NCBI RefSeq assembly: GCF_004522155.1 | Contig: NZ_SDEA01000016.1 | Coordinates: forward strand, 1-44,629 | Source: Paracoccus luteus | Lineage (GTDB): Bacteria > Pseudomonadota > Alphaproteobacteria > Rhodobacterales > Rhodobacteraceae | Reading direction: 5' to 3' | DNA: 44,629 nt | Part shown: piece after piece, positions 39,200 to 44,629 of the stretch | How the letters are laid out: the number at the start of each line of letters is the position of its first letter | Position numbering within the stretch: the stretch's first letter is position 1 | Notes under the pieces: generated by a model | The model's database searches: none | What the model was told of the DNA's origin: nothing | The model's input: only the letters and a program-made list of their open reading frames with translations | Made by a program: the position numbers and the translations under genes

Positions 39200-40410
39200 C
39201 CGGCGCGCCGGACGGCCCGCCGTCCTGTTCGCCGGCGCGCTTGCCGGTGCGCCTGCCGCCCGCGATCACCGCCGACCCGGCGCTGCGCCGGGTGCTGGCG
39301 GCGCTGGCGCCGCACCGCGCGCTGATCGTGGGCGGCGCGGTCAGGAACGGGCTGATCGGCGCGCCCGTGGACGACATCGACATCGCCACGGACGCCCGCC
39401 CCGACCGGGTGGTGGCCCTGGCCGAGGCCGCCGGGCTGCGCCCGGTGCCCACGGGCATCGACCACGGCACCGTCACCGTCGTGGCGGATGGGCGCGGGTT
39501 CGAGGTCACGACCTTCCGCCGCGACGTCGCCACCGACGGCCGCCGCGCTGTGGTGGCATTTTCCGTCCGCATCGAGGACGACGCCGCGCGCCGTGATTTC
39601 ACCATCAACGCGCTTTACGCCGACGCGCAGGGCCGCGTGCTCGACCCCGTGGGCGGGCTGGACGACCTGGCCGCGCGCCGCCTGCGGTTCGTGGGCGACC
39701 CCGGTGACCGCATCACCGAGGATTACCTGCGCATCCTGCGCTTTTTCCGCTTTCACGCCTGGTATGGCCGGCCCGGCGCGGCCGATCCCGCGGCGCTGGA
39801 CGCCTGCGCGCGCCATGCCGCGGGCCTTGCCCGCATCTCGCGCGAGCGGGTGACGGCGGAACTGAAGAAACTGCTGGCCGCGCCCGAACCGGCCGAGGCG
39901 GTGGCACTGATGGCGCGGACGGGCGTGCTGGCGCAGCTGCTGCCCGGTGCCGATGCCGCGCGGCTGGCGGCACTGGTCGCGGCCGAGCCGGGGCTCTGCC
40001 CCGGACCCCGGGATATTTCAGCAAGGAAGAACTGGCCTGTGCGGCTGGCGGTGCTGGGGGGCGATCAGTCGGGCCTGCGGCTGTCGCGGGACGAGGCGCG
40101 GATGCAGGACGAGTTGCGGCTTGGCGGGTCGCTGGCCGAGGCGGCCTATCGGCTGGGCGCGGAACGGGCAGGGCAGCTGGCGTTGCTGCGCGCGTCGCGG
40201 GGCGAGGTCTTGCGCGCGGACTGGCGCGCCCAGATCGACTTTGCCGCCGGGCAGCGCCTGCCCGTCGCCGCCGCCGACCTGATGCCGGCGCTGCACGGCC
40301 CCGCCGTGGGACGCGGCCTGCGCGCGGCCGAGGCGGCGTGGATCGACAGCGGCTTTCTGATGCCGGCACCCGCCCTGATCGACATCGCCATGCTGGCAGG
40401 GGACGACTGA
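39196..40410 (+). CDS. CCA tRNA nucleotidyltransferase with repeat-derived segment
   Basis: The 404-residue class II polymerase-beta-fold enzyme adds or repairs the CCA end of tRNAs (or is a poly(A) polymerase-like relative). Motifs are IVGGAVRNGLIG (44-55), the two catalytic aspartates in DIDIAT (60-65) and RRDFTINALYAD (132-143), followed by ITEDYLRILRFFRFHAWYG. Residues 265-279 (PGLCPGPRDISARKN) are encoded by a copy of the palindromic intergenic repeat that sits in frame, so this stretch is an addition to the C-terminal helical region. The upstream overlap is ATGA; the next gene's ATG overlaps its stop. Confidence 0.93.
   Translation: MTGAPDGPPSCSPARLPVRLPPAITADPALRRVLAALAPHRALIVGGAVRNGLIGAPVDDIDIATDARPDRVVALAEAAGLRPVPTGIDHGTVTVVADGRGFEVTTFRRDVATDGRRAVVAFSVRIEDDAARRDFTINALYADAQGRVLDPVGGLDDLAARRLRFVGDPGDRITEDYLRILRFFRFHAWYGRPGAADPAALDACARHAAGLARISRERVTAELKKLLAAPEPAEAVALMARTGVLAQLLPGADAARLAALVAAEPGLCPGPRDISARKNWPVRLAVLGGDQSGLRLSRDEARMQDELRLGGSLAEAAYRLGAERAGQLALLRASRGEVLRADWRAQIDFAAGQRLPVAAADLMPALHGPAVGRGLRAAEAAWIDSGFLMPAPALIDIAMLAGDD
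39988..40034 (+). repeat. Palindromic repeat, copy 4, inside a coding sequence
   Basis: CCGGGGC-TCT-GCCCCGG (39988-40004, 7-base stem) is followed by ACCCCGGGATATTTCAGCAA and GGAAGAA. It matches the family seen at 25671 and 29492 in order of parts and in the GGATATTT tail. It starts exactly on a codon boundary of the CCA-adding enzyme gene and is read without a stop. Confidence 0.75.
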
Positions 40411-42260
40411 TGCACGCGATTTTCGCCCGGATGATCGACGCCTTCCGCCCGGCCGAGGGGCCGCCGCCCCGCACGCTGCTGGCGTTCTTTCGCTGGTGCC
40501 TGTCGGGCGCCTGGGGCGGGCTGACGGTCGCCGCGCTGACCTCGGCCCTTTCGGGGGCTGCCGAGGTGGCGTCGGCGATGCTGCTGGGGGCGGTCGTGGA
40601 TGCGGTGGCAAACGGCGGGTCGCTGACCGGGCAGGGCACGCTGATCGCCGCCTTTGTCGCGTTCTTTCTGGTCGTGCGGCCCGCGATCATGGGGATTTCG
40701 ACCGCCACCGCAAACGTCATCATCGGGCCGAACGTCCTGCCCCTGGTGCTGTCGCGGCTGCACCGCTGGACGCTGGGGCAGGCGGTCACGTTCTTTGACA
40801 ACGATTTCGCGGGCCGCATCGCGCAAAAGCAGATGCAGACCGCGCGCGCCGTGACCGATGTCGCGTCCGAGATGGTCAACACCGCCGCCTTTGCACTGTC
40901 CGCCGTGCTGGGGTCGGCGGTCTATCTCGCCTCGGTCGATGGCTGGGGGGCGCTGGCGCTGCTGGCGTGGCTGGCGGCCTATGTCGCGCTGATCCGGTTT
41001 TTTCTGCCCCGCGTGCGGGTCTTGTCGGCCGGGCGCGCGTCGGCCCGCGCGATGGTGTCGGGGCAGGTCGTGGACACGATCACCAACATCAAGACCGTCA
41101 AGCTGTTCGCCAGCGCCGCGCACGAGGACAGCGCCGCCCTGGGCGCGATGGAGACGTTCCGCGACCGCGCGCTGGATTTCGGCCGCCTGAACACCTGGTT
41201 CCGCCTGTCGCTGACGCTGGTCGCGGGCATCCTGCCGGTGATCCTGGTCGGCGGCGCCATCCTGATGTGGAGCAGGGGCGCCGCGACCCCCGGCGACGTG
41301 GCCGCATCCGGCGCCATCGCCCTGCGGCTGGCGCAGATGACCGGCTGGGTCAGCATGGCGCTGATGTCGATCTGGGGGTCCATCGGCGAGGTCGAGGACG
41401 GCATGGCCACCCTGTCGCCGCCCCACGACCTGACCGATGCGCCCGGCGCCGTGTCCCTGGGCCGGATCGCCGGAAGGATCGCCTTTGACCGCGTGGGCTT
41501 TGCCTATGGCCGCGGCGCGGGCGGGATCGAGGGACTGTCCCTGACCGTGGCGGCGGGCGAGCGGATCGGCATCGTGGGCGCATCGGGTGCCGGGAAATCG
41601 ACGCTGGTCGCGCTGCTGCTGCGGCTTTACGACGTCGAAAAGGGCGCGGTGCGCGTCGACGGCCATGACGTGCGCGCCGTCACGCAGGAAAGCCTGCGCC
41701 GCAACATCGGCACGGTCACGCAGGAAACCGCGATGTTCAACCGCAGCGCCCGCGACAACATCCTGTATGGCCGCCCCGACGCGACCGAGGCCGAGATGAT
41801 CGCCGCTGCGCGCGCCGCCGAGGCGCACGAGTTCATCCTGAACCTGCGCGATTTTGCCGGGCGCACCGGCTATGACGCGCATCTGGGCGAACGGGGCGTC
41901 AAGCTGTCGGGCGGGCAGCGGCAGCGGATCGCACTGGCTCGCGCCTTTATCAAGGACGCCCCGATCCTTGTCATGGACGAGGCGACGAGCGCGCTGGACA
42001 GCGAGGTCGAGGCGCAGGTCCAGGACGCGCTGCAGCGCGTCATGCAGGGCAAGACGGTGCTGGCCATCGCGCATCGCCTGTCCACCATCGCCGAGATGGA
42101 CCGCATCGTGGTCATGGACGAGGGGCGGATCGTCGAGCAGGGGCCGCACGACGAGCTGCTGGCACGGGGCGGGCTTTACGCCCGCTATTGGAACCGGCAG
42201 TCGGGCGGGTTCTTGGGCACCGACGAGGATGCCGAACCGGGGGCCGAGGCCGCGGAATGA
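40410..42260 (+). CDS. ABC exporter, fused permease and ATPase
   Basis: The 616-residue half-transporter has six membrane helices in residues about 25-330 and an ATPase domain from about 360: Walker A GASGAGKST (near 390-398), Q-loop TVTQETAMFN, signature LSGGQRQR (near 499), Walker B ILVMDEATSALDSE and the switch His in AIAHRLSTI. It should work as a homodimer and export a lipid, peptide or drug; the TM sequence resembles the multidrug/lipid MsbA-like subfamily found in Rhodobacterales but gives no substrate. AGGGGA lies 8 bases before the ATG, which overlaps the previous stop as TGATG. Confidence 0.93.
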   Translation: MHAIFARMIDAFRPAEGPPPRTLLAFFRWCLSGAWGGLTVAALTSALSGAAEVASAMLLGAVVDAVANGGSLTGQGTLIAAFVAFFLVVRPAIMGISTATANVIIGPNVLPLVLSRLHRWTLGQAVTFFDNDFAGRIAQKQMQTARAVTDVASEMVNTAAFALSAVLGSAVYLASVDGWGALALLAWLAAYVALIRFFLPRVRVLSAGRASARAMVSGQVVDTITNIKTVKLFASAAHEDSAALGAMETFRDRALDFGRLNTWFRLSLTLVAGILPVILVGGAILMWSRGAATPGDVAASGAIALRLAQMTGWVSMALMSIWGSIGEVEDGMATLSPPHDLTDAPGAVSLGRIAGRIAFDRVGFAYGRGAGGIEGLSLTVAAGERIGIVGASGAGKSTLVALLLRLYDVEKGAVRVDGHDVRAVTQESLRRNIGTVTQETAMFNRSARDNILYGRPDATEAEMIAAARAAEAHEFILNLRDFAGRTGYDAHLGERGVKLSGGQRQRIALARAFIKDAPILVMDEATSALDSEVEAQVQDALQRVMQGKTVLAIAHRLSTIAEMDRIVVMDEGRIVEQGPHDELLARGGLYARYWNRQSGGFLGTDEDAEPGAEAAE

Positions 42261-43498
42261 GCCAGTGGACGGTGGAACGACTGGGCCGGCGCGGCGACGG
42301 GGTGGCGGTGTCGGCGGACGGCGCGCGCGCGCTGGCGCCGATGGTCCTGCCCGGCGAGGCGATCGAGGGCGAGGCCGTGGACGGCCGCATCCCGCTGCCG
42401 CGCATCGTCACGCCCTCGGCCGACCGGGTGCGCGCGCCCTGTCCGCATTACCGCGCCTGCGGCGGCTGTTCGCTGATGCACGCCAGCGACGCGTTCGTCG
42501 CCGGCTGGAAGGGCGAGGTGGTCGCGCGCGCCCTGCAGGCGCAGGGGCTTGCGGCGGCGATCACCGGGGTCGCCACCTCGCCCCCGCGGTCGCGCAGGCG
42601 GGCGGTGCTGTCGGGGCGGCGGACGAAAAAGGGCGCGCTGGTCGGGTTTCACGCCCGCGCGTCCGACGTGGTGGTCGATGTCGCGGAATGCCTCGTTGTG
42701 ACGCCGGCGATCCTGTCCGCGCTGCCCGACCTGCGGCGGCTGGTGACGCTGGGCGGATCGCGGTCGGCCGAGCTGTCGATGGCGGTCACGGATACGCCCG
42801 CCGGGCTGGACGTGGCGGTGACGGGGGGCAAGCCGCTGACGCCCGCGCTGTTCGCCGCGCTGGCCGATCTGGCCGCGCAGGCGGACTGGGCGCGGCTGGA
42901 CTGGGGCGGCGAGACGCTGGTCCGCCGTCCGCCCGCGCTGCCGATGGGGCGGGCGCAGGTGGTGCCGCCGCCCGGCGCCTTTCTGCAGGCGACCGCCGCC
43001 GGGCAAGACGCCCTGCTGGCCGCCGTGCGCGCGGCCGTGGGGGACGCGGCGCGTGTGGCCGATCTGTTCGCGGGCGTGGGCACCTTTGCGCTGCCCCTGG
43101 CCGAGACGGCCGAGGTTCACGCAGTCGAGGGGCTGTCCGCGCCATTGGCCGCGCTGGACGCCGCCTGGCGGGGCGCGCCCGGCCTGCGCAGGGTGACGAC
43201 CGAGGTGCGCGACCTGGCGCGCCGCCCCCTGCTGCCCGACGAACTTGCGCGATTCGACGCGGTGGTGATCGACCCGCCGCGTGCCGGTGCGGCCGCGCAG
43301 GCGCAGGCGCTGGCCGCGTCGCAGGTGCCCGTGGTGGCGTGGGTCAGCTGCGATCCCGTGACGTTCGCGCGCGATGCGCGGATCATGGCGGGCGGCGGCT
43401 ATCGGCTGGGCGCGGTTCATGTGATCGACCAGTTCCGCTGGTCCCCGCATGTCGAGACGGCTGCGGTATTCCGGCGACAGGACGCGTCCGTTCGATAG
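42257..43498 (+). CDS. TrmA/RumA-type RNA uracil-C5 methyltransferase
   Basis: The 413-residue protein has an N-terminal TRAM-like region (LGRRGDGVAVSADGARALAP), a [4Fe-4S] site of Cys62, Cys68, Cys71 and Cys145 (CPHYRACGGC and AECLVV), the SAM motif DLFAGVGTFALPLA, IDPPRAGA, and the catalytic Cys in WVSCDPVTFARD. It should methylate a uridine in 23S rRNA (RlmC/RlmD type) or in tRNA; the exact site cannot be told. The ATG overlaps the ABC gene stop by ATGA. It closes the run of coupled genes that starts at hslO. Confidence 0.92.
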   Translation: MSQWTVERLGRRGDGVAVSADGARALAPMVLPGEAIEGEAVDGRIPLPRIVTPSADRVRAPCPHYRACGGCSLMHASDAFVAGWKGEVVARALQAQGLAAAITGVATSPPRSRRRAVLSGRRTKKGALVGFHARASDVVVDVAECLVVTPAILSALPDLRRLVTLGGSRSAELSMAVTDTPAGLDVAVTGGKPLTPALFAALADLAAQADWARLDWGGETLVRRPPALPMGRAQVVPPPGAFLQATAAGQDALLAAVRAAVGDAARVADLFAGVGTFALPLAETAEVHAVEGLSAPLAALDAAWRGAPGLRRVTTEVRDLARRPLLPDELARFDAVVIDPPRAGAAAQAQALAASQVPVVAWVSCDPVTFARDARIMAGGGYRLGAVHVIDQFRWSPHVETAAVFRRQDASVR

Positions 43499-43589
43499 AA
43501 TGCCGCGCATTCCGGCGTTGGCAGAAAACCGCCGGTCCTGTATCGCTGTCCCAAAGCAACGCGGAATCGCGGACATTGATGGGGCAGTG

Positions 43590-44099
43590 ATGATTCGGAC
43601 CTTGCGCGCAATATTGGCGCTGACTTTGCTTGTGGTGATTGCGGCCTGTGCCGCGCCCAAATCGAAATTCAGGGGCTATGACGGCCCGCCGGTCACGCAG
43701 ATCGTGGTGAACAAGGGCGATCGCGCCATGTATCTGCTGAGCGGGCGCAAGGTGCTGAAAACCTATGGCATCGGGCTGGGGTCGCAGCCGTCCGGGCACA
43801 AGCTGTTCGAAGGGGACGGCCGCACGCCCGAGGGGATGTATTTCATCAGCCACCAAAACCCCAACAGCCAGTATCATCTGTCGCTGGGGATTTCCTATCC
43901 CGACCCCGAGGACAAGGCGCGGGCCATGATGTTGGGCCAGCAGCCCGGCGGCGACATCATGATCCACGGACGTGGCCCCTTTGGCGCCAAGCAAACCGCC
44001 CGCGACTGGACCGCAGGGTGCATCGCCGTCGACGACGAAGAGATCGAGGAGATCTTCGCGATGGTCCGGCCCGGCGTGCCGATCGTGATCTATCCCTGA
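43590..44099 (+). CDS. Lipoprotein L,D-transpeptidase (YkuD)
   Basis: The 169-residue protein has a lipoprotein signal (MIRTLRAILALTLLVVIAAC, with Cys20 as the lipidated residue) and a compact YkuD domain. Catalytic motifs are IMIHGRGPF and RDWTAGCIAVDD with the nucleophilic Cys. The domain resembles the transpeptidase at 25830 (shared GDGRTPEG, YHLSLGISYP/FHLSLGLDYP and GGDIMIHG), so the two are paralogues with different anchors. Function: 3-3 peptidoglycan cross-linking or trimming in the periplasm. A GGGGCAG ribosome site precedes the ATG; longer upstream frame is not supported. A strong hairpin follows. Confidence 0.9.
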   Translation: MIRTLRAILALTLLVVIAACAAPKSKFRGYDGPPVTQIVVNKGDRAMYLLSGRKVLKTYGIGLGSQPSGHKLFEGDGRTPEGMYFISHQNPNSQYHLSLGISYPDPEDKARAMMLGQQPGGDIMIHGRGPFGAKQTARDWTAGCIAVDDEEIEEIFAMVRPGVPIVIYP

Positions 44100-44123
44100 G
44101 ACAGCCTGGCGCTTGCGCGCGGC

Positions 44124-44153
44124 GGCACGGCCCGGCAAGCGTCGGGCCGTGCC
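44124..44153 (+). terminator. Strong hairpin terminator after the lipoprotein gene
   Basis: GGCACGGCCCG (44124-44134) pairs perfectly with CGGGCCGTGCC (44143-44153) around an 8-base loop. It begins 25 bases after the stop. There is no T-tract. It is the longest perfect stem I found in the window. Confidence 0.65.
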
Positions 44154-44251
44154 TCGGCGGGTGTGGGCCGGGCAGCAAGCCGGGTTCGATCCGGGACGAT
44201 GCTTGCGGCTCGGCGGTGGCGATCAGGGCGCCCGCGCATCATCTTGGCGGG

Positions 44252-44629
44252 GCAGGTGCCGGACGCCGCCCCAATCCGCCGCGCGGGCGGGGGTGACGCG
44301 GATTTGCCCGATGCCCGGATTGCCGCGCGCCCCGATCCGCCACGCGAAGGGGGGGCGATGCGGTCACCGGGCAAACCCTTTCGCGACAACGCAATCCGCC
44401 ACATGGGCGGGGATGGCCCCCACTGCGCCGATCGGCAGCGGGTGCAGCGGCCGAACGCCGGCCCAATCCGCCGCGTGGGCGGTGGCGACGCTGCGGCCAT
44501 CGGGCAAATCGTTTCGCGGCAACGCAATCCGCCAAATGGGCGGGGATGGACCCCACTGCGCATATCGGCAGCGGGTGCAGCGGCCGAACGCCGGCCCATC
44601 CGGCCGCAAGGCCGCGCTGCCGGCCAACT
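44252..44629. repeat. 133-base tandem repeat region running off the window
   Basis: Two full units repeat with a period of exactly 133 bases: landmarks GCAAA (44371/44504), GCAATCCGCC (44391/44524), CACTGCGC and CCGAACGCCGGCCCA (44451/44584) all recur at that distance. A partial, diverged unit begins near 44252. The core AATCCGCC-N5-GGCGG-like hairpin occurs five times (44273, 44334, 44393, 44465, 44526), spaced 61, 59, 72 and 61 bases. The period is not a multiple of three and open frames here are readings of the repeat. From 44154 to 44251 I see nothing else. Confidence 0.75.

Noticed and set aside
44090..44629. Several minus-strand frames across the right-edge repeat
   Set aside because: The repeat period of 133 is not a multiple of three, so the peptide changes frame with every unit; selection for coding is not evident.
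44252..44629. The right-edge repeat as a CRISPR array
   Set aside because: The units are 133 bases with internally repeated hairpins and no variable spacers, and no cas genes are near.

Overview
The window is chromosomal DNA from a very GC-rich alphaproteobacterium of the Rhodobacterales, most likely Paracoccus or a close relative. This rests on codon use, on neighbourhoods such as pgsA-moaD-moaE and tandem peptide deformylases before fmt, and on the style of the intergenic repeats. I ran no similarity search. Nearly all genes are core housekeeping genes packed with 1-4 base overlaps. I see no rRNA, tRNA, phage, insertion sequence or CRISPR array.

Layout. 1-4.1 kb: the end of metF, a DUF2235 hydrolase, and a fold-III ornithine/DAP-type decarboxylase divergent from an Lrp regulator. 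4.1-8.9 kb: a probable electrophile or carbonyl stress block, with an HxlR regulator plus VOC protein transcribed away from a duplicated DUF1428 protein, a two-domain VOC protein, a YceI protein and two glutathione transferases. 9-12.4 kb: valS, broken by an apparent two-base loss, then a DUF1992 gene. 12.4-17.4 kb: a small secreted protein, an MnmC-like enzyme split into two divergent genes, a rhomboid protease, a GABA-type aminotransferase and an NTF2-like protein. 17.8-23 kb: accA, a YciI protein, pgsA-moaD-moaE and the YcjX/YcjF pair. 23.2-27.6 kb: the HrpB helicase, an L,D-transpeptidase and a MalY-type lyase. 27.7-30.4 kb: three tandem peptide deformylase genes and fmt. 30.5-36 kb: a MATE exporter, a stand-alone RAM domain, a PiT phosphate transporter, a Nudix hydrolase, arfB and comF. 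35.5-43.5 kb: an NDUFAF5-like methyltransferase, hemH, hslO, a CoA-type Nudix hydrolase, a CCA-adding enzyme, an ABC exporter and a TrmA/RumA-type RNA methyltransferase. The window ends with a lipoprotein L,D-transpeptidase and a tandem-repeat region.

The most unusual observations are these. The valS frame breaks in a (CG)5 tract, and the wrong frame stays open into the next gene. The deformylase array holds one likely active enzyme, one with a tetrapeptide-repeat extension and one with its metal-binding Cys and catalytic Glu replaced. A palindromic repeat family ending in a GGATATTT-like tail occurs four times, once in frame inside the CCA-adding enzyme gene and once supplying the fmt ribosome binding site. 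There is a period-8 array upstream of gabT and a 133-base tandem repeat at the right edge.
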